A stretch of 18,358 nucleotides of DNA, from assembly GCA_013365365.1 (NCBI GenBank), contig JABVXU010000838.1, positions 1-18,358 on the forward strand, in the 5' to 3' direction. The DNA is from Cruorifilaria tuberocauda. Taxonomy: Eukaryota; Nematoda; Chromadorea; Rhabditida; Onchocercidae. The notes below the pieces were generated by a model that saw only the letters and a list, made by a program, of their open reading frames with translations, had not been told where the DNA came from and did no database searches. Both the position numbers and the translations under genes were made by a program. This document shows, in pieces, positions 8,882 through 18,358 of this stretch; the stretch's first letter is position 1; each line of letters opens with the position of its first letter.

Positions 8882-11800
8882 ATGACTTCCAGCAGTGACG
8901 CCTATCATGGGGTTAAACGTGGTCCGATAAAATTGAAAGGAAATAAATCATTGTATATTTTTCAGCGTGTCTATTTTTCTTTTTTGAGAGTATTTTTTGG
9001 TTATTCAAATTATTTTAACTTCCTATATAATTAAACGTTTACGATATTTATGAATTTTTAATGAAATTTAAATATTTTAAAGATTTAACAATTTGAAAAT
9101 GGGAAAATTATATTTCTTTTTGTGGCCTTTGAAATGGTAAATTTTCTGCAGGTTTAAATCTGATAAATCGAAGAGAAAGAGAAAACTGGAGAAGGATGAT
9201 GATATAACAACTAATCCTGATGTTGAGATTCATGGTAAATGATTTCCCTCTTCAAATATGAAAAATGTTTTCGAATCAAAAAAAAAGCAGAACTCGTAAT
9301 CGGGAATGCTTTTATCGATACAAGTTTTTATTGGATTACTCTATCAACAGCGATTTTTGCGAAAAATTCTGTAACATTATTGCATTTCCATAGCTAGACA
9401 AATCATTATAATAATGCGAATATCATAATTCATTGTTAAATCGTAGATACATTTGTCTAAAGAGAATGTAATTTTTTTTTTAAATGACTTAGTTCATATG
9501 ATTTTTGGAAGGATTGATTAGTGAATGGTATCAATGTCGATCTCTTGTTAGTGCTCATAGTTTGCAGGATGCACATCTCACCTTTACCACTATTTTTGCA
9601 ATTTTCCTCGAATAGTTTTTGCTGATATAATTTTTCTTTCAATAGAGAATATGTCAGGTTATGCTATGCAGCTATATAACTTATTGGATTGCTCTATTAG
9701 TGCATTCTTTAAGCAAATAGTCATACAGATCAAGAAAATGCTTTGACGAAGTATAGATTGCTGGAAAGTTAGGAAATTCATGTATAGTTCAAGTCTGATG
9801 CATCATTTCTTCTAGACACATCGTATTTAATGGTTCCAGTCGTGTCGATTTCATTTCTCAAGCCTTCAGCAACTTGCATTTACATTATTCCAAAGACTTT
9901 ATACGTTCATCTTATTCGTTCGTACAGGTGGATGGAGATCGATAGACAGTGAAATTGATCTTCGAGGTGGTATAAATATATGCATCGAATGTGATACAAC
10001 TCCCGGAACATATCTGGCCGCCATGGACAATGGTCGATTTACGATTGGTGGACCACATGTGGCTGGCGAGGGACCAAATCCAGAAGAAGTTAGTTCTGAA
10101 TTACTGTAACATAGAGATATTTCAAAGTCAATACAGATGTTTTTAGATCGAATCTGTTATTGTTTTATAGCTTTGGCAGAAATCTTCCTCTGTTTAATTT
10201 GAAAGATGCATTCATTGTTAGGAATCTTTTTTTTTTTTATTTTGTTCGTTTATGAACTTATGACCAATTATTCTCTTATTTGAATATCCCGTCATTAAAG
10301 AATGTCGCAACTGAAGGTATTAAATGTCATGTTATATTTTAATGAGAGGAATAACCTTCGGAATTGAATTATTTTACTTCCTAGGATCATTGTGTGAGAT
10401 CTTGACAAATCATGATTGCAGTAATTCTTCGCTAGTTTCTGAAATTTTTTTCAGATGCTTACGTTAATAAAAACACCAGATGACATGCTCATTAGTATGA
10501 AAACAGGTTTCGGCAAATATGTTGGCGTAGATGCAGAAGGAAATCTCATTGCTACAGCTGATGCTGTTGGTACAAGGGAACGAATGATTGTTGTCTTCCA
10601 GGAGGTATTTTCATTAAGATTTTCTTTTTCTGAGAAAAATACTTTTAATTTTAAAAACTATCAAAATAATTAAATTTCTGTTTGTGAACGAATTTTTTGC
10701 TGCTGTCTATGCTACATTATCATTCCAATTGTAGGGTAAAACTGCAATGCAGTCTGCTTCGAACAATCTCTTCTTGAGCATGAAGCCTGACACTGAAGGT
10801 TATATACGCGTCACAAGTCGGAAGGCAGGAGCTGATGAAATGATCAAGGTATTTTATTGGTTTTGAAAGAAAACATTTTGGTGTGCAAGTCAGTATTATC
10901 AGAAATTATGCCTTCGCATATGAAATTCTCTGATTTTACAATTAGCTATTAGCTCATCTCAAGCAATCAGTAAGGTATTTGCTAATTGGGATGGAAAATT
11001 CTTGACATCAGAATAAAAATCCAAAATATTTGTGGATTATTTAAAAACAAAAAGATAGAATATAGTTTGGCTAATTCAGAACACAGCTGACAGCGTTAAA
11101 TTGCATGGCTAAAAACAGTGGCTTCAAAATAATAGAACTGGACAAGATTCATCGTACAATTGTTCCGTAGATTTTATTAATATTTAACCCTTTTCGTGAA
11201 GTTACCAGTGATGATCATTATAATGATATCAAGTCTCAATAAAGTGGTAAATTACTGAATTGTTAAAAAAGGGGTTTGAATGCAATAATGAATATCAGTA
11301 GCTTAGATATACTTGATATCTAAATATAAACTGTTATTAATGTATGAATTAAGCATCTGTGCTCTATTGACAGTTTAGATTTAAATTCTCGTTTCATGAT
11401 GTATTAACAAACACTATTTATTGGTATTTGAAATCTATGATCTAAGCTGTTCTCGGTATTTGCAGTTAAGAACCGATGCTAAAAAAGAGGGGCCAGTTGA
11501 CTGGCGTTCAGAAGAAGATAAGAAATCAGCTGCCGAATGTGAAACAAGCTACGTGTATGCGTTTTTGTTTTGAATTTCTAAAAAGTATTTGCAAAAGCAA
11601 AAAGCTCTGAAGAGATTCTTGGATCTCTCAGAAATTATGATTTTTGGATAAAAATTCTCTTACGCTTTGCTCCTAAATTTATTACGATCTCAAGGCGCTA
11701 TTTCATTACCTTTTCCATATGAAAAATATAGCTACCGTCTGAATTTCACTAAATTCATTTATATTTGCTTATAGAAGAATGTATCAGCATTCAAAAGTTG

Positions 11801-11931
11801 CCGTGAAAGGAAAATACATAAATATCAATTTGGATGATAAGGAATCTGTACGTCGTGCACAGCAAGAAGGCAATTTGCACGAACTGTTGTTGGAACGTCG
11901 AGTTAAAACAAAAAGTGATAAATATTGTTAG
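8882..11931 (+). CDS. frg-1: FRG1 homologue (FSHD region gene 1), 7 exons
   Basis: Exons are 8882-8952, 9152-9234, 9928-10088, 10455-10604, 10735-10848, 11466-11554 and 11775-11931 (TAG). All junctions are GT-AG and in frame, giving 274 aa (human FRG1 is 258 aa). In order, the protein has an N-terminus MTSSSDAYHGVKRGP with IKLKG matching the VKSTKLVLKG start of FRG1. Next comes a basic nuclear-localisation stretch KSDKSKRKRK (residues 26-35), then the fascin-like beta-trefoil core with GGWRSI, the block AAMDNGRFTIGGPH, GFGKYVGVDAEGN, RKAGADEMIK, and the C-terminal LHELLLERR block ending KYC. FRG1 is a nuclear and nucleolar protein linked to pre-mRNA processing and F-actin bundling. In C. elegans it is also muscle-associated. 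The ATG at 8882 is chosen because it aligns with the family N-terminus and follows a likely acceptor at 8823. Introns of 693 bp (9235-9927) and 617 bp (10849-11465) contain no gene I can support. No lesions are seen. Confidence 0.95.
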
Positions 11932-12433
11932 TAGCTTATCATGTTGCTGTGTATAAAGTATTACTTACCTTATGCGGTAAAGACAAACTACTGACAAAAT
12001 ACACAGACATTGTCGATCTGATCGGGTTCACACACCAGTTAAAAGTTACGAAAAAAGAATTTATCAAATTTGAAGTTTTCTTTGCAAGATCGTATAACAA
12101 AAATCTGCCTGTTATTTGAAACTGAAGTTTATCTTGTTGTACTTGTTCTATCTGTGAAGAACTACTTCAGCCACGAAAATGATGCAAGTGAAATCATCGA
12201 TTTAATTGTTAAAATTCCAATCAAAATATACAAACAAAACCAGAGCTTCTCATAAGCTTGAGAGCAAAATAATAAAGCATATATTTTTAGAATTTTTTAC
12301 ATATCTTACATATTACGATGTATGCAAACTTTTCACAAAAATGATTATAGAATGAATATAAATATAGAATGGAATATTCCATTATAAATTAGAAAAGAAC
12401 GTAAGCTGAAATATAATACAATAATGAGTACAT
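11932..12433. other. convergent 3' region between frg-1 and the Spinster gene
   Basis: About 500 bp separate the two stop codons, which face each other. The frg-1 3' UTR probably occupies the left part, ending near the AATAAA at 12271-12276. I could not find a clean AATAAA on the minus strand close to the Spinster stop, so its 3' end is undefined. The short plus-strand frames here are not gene-like. Confidence 0.6.
12271..12276 (+). promoter_or_regulatory. polyadenylation signal of frg-1
   Basis: AATAAA lies 340 bases downstream of the frg-1 stop codon and is followed by an AT-rich and then T-rich stretch. It is the first exact AATAAA after the stop that I can see on the plus strand, which makes it the likeliest signal. 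Confidence 0.5.
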
Positions 12434-15400
12434 TTACGACATTAAATTTTCAACAGCATCTATTAATGGTGATGTATCCGAAGAGTTCTCAGTAATGAGC
12501 TGTTCGCCTGAAATAAAATTGATGAAAGCAAAAGCAAACGAAAAAACTTGACTAACCAATAACGAACGCAAAATGGAAGATGAATTAAGTGTCTCGGTTT
12601 TCCATTAATAATGTAATCTACAGATACACATACAAAGTACAGATATTAAATACGTACCATGTGTCAGTTCTTCGGCATTCCGTCTATCTTGATCAATATA
12701 AAAAGTTGATACCAAAAACATCAAACCCGAAAAACAAAGAACAAAATTTGGTACAAACAGCGAACGTTGAAGAGCAATAAAATGTGCAAGAGTAGATTGC
12801 TCATGTCCTACAAATCAGAGCAAATAAATGAAGAAGGTAAATAAACTACTGAGGAGAAAGCTAGAAATAGACATATACAAGAAATTATCACTGATATGCA
12901 CAAGTTTAGTTCGTAAAACATAATATGAATTCGATGTGTTCCTTTTCATGTATATCGATGAAGTTACATACTAAATAAAGCATGAAATTAAGTTTATAAA
13001 CTCACCACGTATTGCATCCGATATAACTCCAATCAAATATGGGGAGAAAGCATCTCCCAGAAGATGTAAAATCAAAGCTTGAATCGCTGTTGCAATTGAC
13101 CGTCGGTTTAAACTTATAATAGACTGAAACGAAATTGTAAGATTTTTGCAAAATCTTAATCTGATATAATGTAGAATCAAAAATAATATGATGTCACTAT
13201 ACCATCGAAACTTAAACCATTAATTAGAATAGTAGCACAAAAAGTAAGATAAATGCTCGCCGTCTTTACATAAATATGGTCCATTAAAACTGATAAAATC
13301 ATAATTTTCTTCAGTTACATACTTTTCACTTACCATTAGAATATCCATACTGATTGCCCAATTAACGCAACAACCCGTTACAGAAAAAAATGTGAAAATC
13401 TGAAAAATAAATATTTACAAGATATGACGGTGCTTTTAAATTGATGAAGTACTAAAATGATCCTAAAATAATTTTACGCTTTATGAAAAGAATTGATGAT
13501 ATTACCAAGCACAATATCATGTTTTTTGATGATAAAATAAGGCCAAGATATAGAAATGGCACCGCTGATAGAGAACCGAAAGCACAAGCATGTAAATCAG
13601 CATAGTTATTTTTTGGGATACTGCCAAATCCTGATCGCCAAATCTTACAACAAAGAAAATGTTACATTTTAACAACAAATCACTATTATCAAATCAAATA
13701 ATTCTCATTTCGTTCAACAGGAAGTCTAAAATTAATTTATAAGAAGGAGCAACTTTTCCTAATGCAAATAACCTTGACTAATTTAAATTTGAAATGTCCA
13801 TTACATTAGAAACAGTTACAAGTAACTGACAGCAGAGCATGCAGTAAAAATATTTTTGAAATATTTCCCATATCAATTAAACTGACAGAAGTATGACGAT
13901 CTTACTTGAGATAACGTTGAACCAAAGAGAACACCGCAAAATCCAGCAAGACATGTAACGATTCCAAATGTCAAACCTATTCTAAAAAAAATAAATCTGA
14001 GGAAACAGTAAAAACAACTCCTACAAAAAATTGTAATTAACTTATGATTGTTCCTAATGCTTTACTGATCTCGAAATAATATGCTAATTAGTATGCTATA
14101 ACACGATAAAAAGTGGCAATAATAACTAACGTAGCCTTGACTTCACTACTTATATAACTGGTACCATGATGCACAGCCCATGCGTATTGCATTAACGTAG
14201 GTGTCCACCATGCCAAGCATCCAACCACAAACACTACGGACGTTAATCCAACAGTTGTGGTGATATAAGTTGGTCTTAAATAATTTTTTATATTTGTTAT
14301 AAACTATAGTGAAGAATGGAATGAAAAAAAAAATATACTCAAAACGATTGCGAAGTGTCTTCATCCCTGCACTCTTTTAATATTTCCACTGTAATTTCAT
14401 CAAGGCCGATAGTGAGCTACCGTATATAGTTCCACTGATCTAGATCTTATTCTTCGTTATCGAAAAAAAATCGTAATAGAGTCAAAAAAATTATTTAAAA
14501 AACCGAACACAGTAAGCAGATATTTAATGTCTGCAATAAAAGATGATGGCATAATATTAGCTTGCTCCGCTTCGCCACGCACTGGTTCTTTAACAATGAA
14601 AAACAACAATAAAAAGGATACAACACCAAAGATCGGTGTCACGCGGATACCCCACTGCCAAGTGTTTGTCCAAAGTGAAAAAGCTGAACCAGTGGCATAT
14701 CCCAGCCCGCTGAAATCATGAATAAATTCTCAAAATTCATTGCTGGAATTTGCAGATAACTTATTTGACCCAAATTAAAACATACTGGGTATGTTATAAT
14801 TATCATCATTTGTCTTAACGGTCAAACGAAATATGTCTTCAGATAATTAACTTTTCAGATAAGTTATTGAGCTGCGGTGATTATTAATAGGTTGGTTACT
14901 TCTTTTTTTTTGATGGATTTGGGATAGTTTTGATGTTTGTAATAATACCTTTTTTTTTCTTTGCATTTCATTTTGCCTTGGTTTATATTGTTTTTGATTG
15001 TTGTTCATTTGTTCTTTTTTTGCATTTTGTTGGCTCTAGTTCCGCTTTTTATTGACGTATTATTTTATATTTTTTAGTTTTATTTTTGGTTTCGTTTTTC
15101 TTTTGATCTAATTGATGCTATGATTGTTGTGGAATCTATTACATAACTATTCCTGCCCATGCTGTCAATTTCATATCTCCATGAATCATGAAGATTTCAT
15201 TTGATCAATAGCGTGTCTTGAAGAGACGACTGAACACCGAGCACAACCTTGAACATATCACCAAAAATATTTCAACTGTAATAGTTATATAATTATGCAG
15301 TAGTGTGAACCACTAGATTTTAGCCAATATTTTTTGGATCTGCTTATAAAATTTAAGAGTAAACTAAAAAATCTAACCTTCCAACTGGTATTGCGAAATA

Positions 15401-16627
15401 AAAAACCATTAAAGCAATACTTCGCTGATTTCCCGTATATATATCGGCAATTATTGTTGGTGCGACAGTTACATAAGATGCTTCACCAATACCCACAAGA
15501 CCCCGACATAAGAGAAATAGATAGAAATGCTAAAAAGAAAAATTGAAATAAACTACAAGAAATAAACGAAACCTTTTAGTTTATAAATAATTGAACTTTT
15601 AAATTAAAACAACAGGAAGTAAAATACAAATACCAACTACGGGGGAACAAAATGTTGATAATACGACTGCTACCATCCAAATTATTAATCCGATCTCCAT
15701 AATGAATTTTCGGTTATATCGATCCCCATAATAACCAAAAAGTGGGGCAAACATCATGTAAAATACGATGAATGCCGTCTGCAAATTCGCATAATTCAAT
15801 TTACTTTTTTCACTCACAACTCAAAATTTTATTACTCAGGAATTAAGCAAATAACACTTGGGAAGCACTAGCTAACAAAGTCTAAGAATCACAAGAGCAT
15901 ACAAGACGAAGCTATTTTAATTTCATATACGAATGAATTTCGGATCCAAACTTGCATTAACTACAAAACTGTAAGTAATAATTGAAATTTCTTTAAGAAT
16001 TGAAGGGAACGATTTGACTAGTTGTTAGAAAAGGCAAAACAACATTTAAGTCTGGAGCGAAAATTTGTTTGTTAAGTTTTACTACAAAAACATTTAGAAA
16101 CTTTACCGTGGTTTGTCAACTATTATCATATGTATCTGCACGAAAAGAAAAAACAAAAAAACAAATGTATACTTGCAATAGTCCAGCACTTGAGTCATTG
16201 ATATCAAAATACTTCTGTATTTGAGTAAGTACACCAGCAACTGTAAACCTTAAATATTGCTAATCATTAGTTCAATAGCACCAAATAAGATCAAATTATT
16301 ATATGATTTTTCTTAAAATGGAAATCCCTGCACATGAAGAAAAGTAAATGACTAGCTAGGATGTACATTATGATATTTCTATATGGAAAATAGATCTCTA
16401 TGGATATTTCAGTTACAATTACTTCATAAAAACAAGGAGTAATGCTTTATCCGTATAAGTAATCTTTCATATCATTAGATAAAGTTCGAGAAATTCAGCA
16501 ATAAAATTCAGAAAATCACATACCTATCCATGTAATTCAGTAGATTGATCAGAAGGAGTACACCGACATTTGCAAACTTCCTTCTTCGCGACCAAACTTC
16601 CAACTGGCCATTTTCGTCATTCATCAT
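12434..16627 (-). CDS. spin: Spinster-family (SPNS) MFS lipid transporter, 12 exons
   Basis: Minus-strand exons run 16627-16524, 16248-16173, 15778-15641, 15529-15378, 14709-14509, 14274-14131, 13981-13906, 13643-13506, 13399-13334, 13123-13006, 12807-12658 and 12507-12434. They give 478 aa with 12 expected membrane helices. Diagnostic Spinster blocks: LLNYMDR in helix 1 (Asp34, Arg35), [21 protein letters not shown] motif [11 protein letters not shown] (residues 75-84), [12 protein letters not shown] in helix 4 (Arg115, Glu122), [55 protein letters not shown]. Family members export lysophospholipids, sphingolipids or sphingosine-1-phosphate from lysosomes or cells, probably proton-coupled. 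The helix 1 Asp and helix 4 Arg/Glu thought to matter for this are present. The C-tail has DTSPLI, an acidic dileucine sorting motif. Three acceptors are AAG rather than CAG. Uncertain points: the end of exon 3 (CCC then GTAGTT, or 3 bases later), the weak donor GTTCGG of exon 5, and the N-terminus, where ATG at 16666 is an in-frame alternative. Which nematode paralogue this is cannot be told. Confidence 0.94.
12461..12478 (-). other. C-terminal acidic dileucine motif DTSPLI in the Spinster protein
   Basis: Residues 465-470, in the last exon, read D-T-S-P-L-I. This exactly fits the [DE]xxxL[LI] signal recognised by AP adaptor complexes for endosome and lysosome targeting. In a 12-helix MFS protein this tail should face the cytosol, where the motif would be accessible. 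Human SPNS1 is lysosomal, so the fit is biologically sensible, but the motif is short and common. Confidence 0.5.
14339..14366 (-). other. possible 28-base optional exon of the Spinster gene
   Basis: Inside the intron 14508-14275, an acceptor TGCAG precedes 14366 and a consensus donor GTATAT follows 14339. Combined with an alternative exon-5 donor five bases downstream (exon end 14504, donor GTTTTT), the 33 added bases are in frame with no stop. They would insert [11 protein letters not shown] into the cytosolic loop between helices 6 and 7. The form without it (KYLLTVPTY) matches the family spacing exactly, so it is given as the main model. I am not confident this cassette is used. Confidence 0.25.
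14893..15125. repeat. low-complexity intronic tract, T+G rich on the plus strand
   Basis: In the 668-bp Spinster intron (15377-14710) a stretch of about 230 bases is dominated by T runs interspersed with G. The Spinster pre-mRNA therefore reads A- and C-rich here. The strand bias is abrupt compared with the balanced A/T of the flanks. No unit repeats cleanly and no frame is coding. Confidence 0.6.
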
Positions 16628-17979
16628 GTCCGTTTTTACTGGACCAAATCTGTAAAAACATAGCATTATTCAGTCTGCTCCTAAAAACATTTCTTCCATT
16701 TCATTTTAATATCTAATCATTTGAAAAATCAACAGGAAATCTAAAGCCCAATCGATTTATTCGTCTCAAAAGAAACGTTGTACATATGATGCATACATGA
16801 TTTTACACTTATAACTTATTGAAATAAAACGATTATCACGAACATTAATCATACATATTCTAAATTGTTTTATAGAGTGATAATAAAACTGGAAATAATA
16901 CGAAATGAACAGATTCAAAATTTCTTTTATTTAATCAAATATAACAAAGGATATTAGCTAACAAGAGAATTTTACAAAAAACTGTCTGATTAATAAACGA
17001 TAATTAATATAATAATTAATAAATTAATTCTGATCTGATAATTAATAAATTAATAAACGAAAGCAAAATTAACAAAAAATCAAACTTAAATTGAACCACA
17101 CAAAATCATTCTCATCTCTACCTAACTTCCTAAATAATAATAAAACTTCCTAAATATTAAAATCTTTTTTTTCAAAAAAACTTATCAGATATAATACGCT
17201 GAAATGTTTTAAATAGAAGGAGAGATATAAAGAAAAGTTATAGAGAATATAAGAAACAATATAAGAATCTAGTTCAAACCGGATATGATATATCTGTCGA
17301 AAATTTTTACGGCATGTTGTATTTCGTGAGTAAACAACATCTCTCTCGTCATCTCAAACCGGTAAAAGTGGAGTTAAAAGATGTATTTGATCAAAGGTAC
17401 TCTCCCTCGATCAATCATTTAGTGGAATTTTCCCGGGTTTTCGAAGTGAAGTCACTCGCTCGTCTGAAGACAAAAAAAAAACAATGGTTTCTTTTTCGTT
17501 TTACTCTCATTCTTTATAACTACTAGCAACTATTACTATTTGCACATTTTCTGAATCTCTACTACCATTATCCCTCATTTAAGCTAACGTACTCGCCCTA
17601 CCCATTAGCATTACTATACGCCCTTCCAGCTTATTTTTCTGCTTTTATAATCATGTGTTATTTCGCAAATCTTAGCAAATTCTATTACTTCCTAAAGCAG
17701 CGTGCTATTTCCCCACTTGCAGTCTTTCACTTAAACATTCTCGTTGACTTCAAGCCTTTCTTATTATTTGTCTCAATATCTGTCTTCTCCTCTTATACAT
17801 TCTATTTAACATCGTTGAAGTCGGCTTTGTTTTGAATGTTATGAAAACTTCGATCCCATCATTTTCGTTTATTTATTAAGACAGGAAATATCTGAATTTT
17901 CTTTAGTATTTTTGAAGAAATCAGGAGATCAGGAGAAGGTATTGTTATCCGGAACAAATCCAGTAATTCCCCACTTTAC

Positions 17980-18099
17980 CGGATTTTCTACCACTGTTGG
18001 AGTGGTGCAACTTTTGCATACTAAAATGAATTTCCGATTATTTTTGTTGTGGATGCGGTCCGAAATTTCCCGGATACTTCCAACAGTTATTCCTCCGTT
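17980..18099 (-). other. possible unassigned minus-strand exon (40 codons)
   Basis: On the minus strand, CTGTAG precedes 18099 and a good donor GTAAAG follows 17980. The 120 bases between are open in one frame and read like a soluble protein segment, including SIREISDRIH and CKSC. The patch is clearly richer in G and C than its surroundings. It does not join the Spinster frame: no phase match at either acceptor, and a stop lies in frame before ATG 16666. I do not recognise it. The plus strand is also open here for 111 codons, so composition alone may explain both. Confidence 0.15.
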
Positions 18100-18240
18100 C
18101 TACAGTATATCAAATTGTAAGCAATTTTATTTTCTTTCAGCTTTACTCCATGCATTCTCGATCCCTCTTTGCCTAAAGTATCGAATGTTTGTTACGAAAA
18201 AAAAAGTTTTAAATCACATCAGCAAAATTCCGCAAAGAAA

Positions 18241-18292
18241 TATATAAAAGCCTTTGCGAAGAATTACTAAAAATTAAAATTTTCAGGTAAGT
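18241..18292 (+). promoter_or_regulatory. TATA-like box followed by a splice-site doublet at the right edge
   Basis: TATATAAAAG begins at 18241, and 43 bases later ATTTTCAG is directly followed by GTAAGTG (GT at 18287). The latter is both a worm-type acceptor and a perfect donor. It could mark a short first exon of a plus-strand gene continuing beyond the window, or a recursive splice site. Neither can be confirmed from here. Confidence 0.2.
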
Positions 18293-18358
18293 GAAATGAA
18301 AAAGAAACGAAGTGTAATGAAAATTAAACATTGAAAATAATTTGAAAATAAGTAATAA

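Larger units (their letters stand above)
16628..18358. other. upstream region of the Spinster gene
   Basis: There is no gene here that I can support with homology. Two minus-strand acceptors just before the Spinster start (AG at 16650-16651 and at 16681-16682) probably receive a spliced leader or an upstream untranslated exon. 16900-17300 is plain AT-rich DNA, including an imperfect TTAATAAACGA repeat at about 16990-17061. 17310-17480 and 17930-18110 are richer in G and C and could hold promoter elements or exons. At the right edge there is a TATATAAAAG word (18241) and a CAG-GTAAGT motif (18284-18292) on the plus strand. Confidence 0.5.

Noticed and set aside
9457..9642. 61-codon antisense frame in the third frg-1 intron
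   Set aside because: No recognised family, no splice context, and length within chance for this window. The surrounding 9480-9900 looks somewhat more complex than other introns, but nothing could be named.
10455..10673. Plus-strand frame starting at ATG 10455 as a separate small gene
   Set aside because: It is frg-1 exon 4 (10455-10604) read on into the intron. The ATG follows directly after the acceptor and is an internal Met.
3236..11931. START gene and frg-1 as one trans-spliced operon
   Set aside because: The 1.33-kb gap is far larger than typical nematode intercistronic spacing, and frg-1 has its own TATA-like and acceptor signals. RNA evidence would be needed to revive the idea.
11925..12255. 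Two plus-strand frames just after the frg-1 stop
   Set aside because: They lie in the frg-1 3' UTR, overlap each other in different frames, and show no family resemblance.
12589..12780. Plus-strand 63-codon frame
   Set aside because: It is the antisense shadow of Spinster exon 11 (12807-12658).
14527..14721. Plus-strand 64-codon frame with KNNNKKD
   Set aside because: It is the antisense shadow of Spinster exon 5 (14709-14509), whose minus-strand reading matches the family.
15334..15546. Plus-strand 70-codon frame
   Set aside because: It is the antisense shadow of Spinster exon 4, which carries the [10 protein letters not shown] block on the minus strand.
1..18358. tRNA, rRNA, spliced-leader RNA, CRISPR or prokaryotic features
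   Set aside because: I saw no cloverleaf with a TTCRA-type arm, no spliced-leader-like sequence, no regularly spaced repeats with unique spacers, and no bacterial gene organisation. A covariance-model scan would settle the RNA genes.

Overview
The window looks like nuclear DNA of a nematode. It is strongly AT-rich, its genes are split by short to medium introns with worm-type acceptors (mostly TTTTCAG or TTTTTAG), and candidate trans-splice acceptors lie just upstream of the start codons. The protein sequences are clearly animal. A spirurine or filarial worm fits the AT content, but that placement is an inference. There is no bacterial, phage, plasmid or CRISPR signal.

Three protein-coding genes can be rebuilt exon by exon. 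(1) Plus strand, 3236-7551, perhaps starting at 2320: a START-domain lipid-transfer protein closest to STARD10/PCTP, about 286 aa. (2) Plus strand, 8882-11931: the FRG1 homologue, 7 exons, 274 aa, with a basic nuclear-localisation stretch and the actin-bundling/RNA-processing beta-trefoil core. (3) Minus strand, 16627-12434: a Spinster (SPNS) family major-facilitator lipid transporter, 12 exons, 478 aa, ending in a DTSPLI acidic dileucine motif of the kind used for endolysosomal sorting. In all three models the exon phases join without a frameshift and no exon contains an internal stop. They therefore appear to be intact, ordinary genes.

Layout: 1-2243 is gene-free, AT-rich upstream DNA with a GA microsatellite and a tight cluster of four GATA-type sites. 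The START gene spans about 2.3-7.6 kb. A 1.3 kb spacer with two short direct-repeat pairs and a candidate promoter leads into frg-1 (8.9-11.9 kb). The frg-1 and Spinster genes converge, with about 500 bp between their stop codons. 16.65-18.36 kb is upstream sequence of the Spinster gene, with a GC-richer patch that I cannot assign.

Two of the genes, STARD10-like and Spinster, handle lipids. They are on opposite strands with frg-1 between them, so nothing shows co-regulation. The spacing is too wide for a typical nematode operon. I found no convincing undescribed system. The best second-look items are at the RNA-processing level: an in-frame optional cassette in the Spinster central loop, tandem acceptors that change the Spinster N-terminus, an acceptor AG at the exact centre of an inverted repeat in the START gene, and a zero-length-exon (recursive-splice-like) motif near the right edge.
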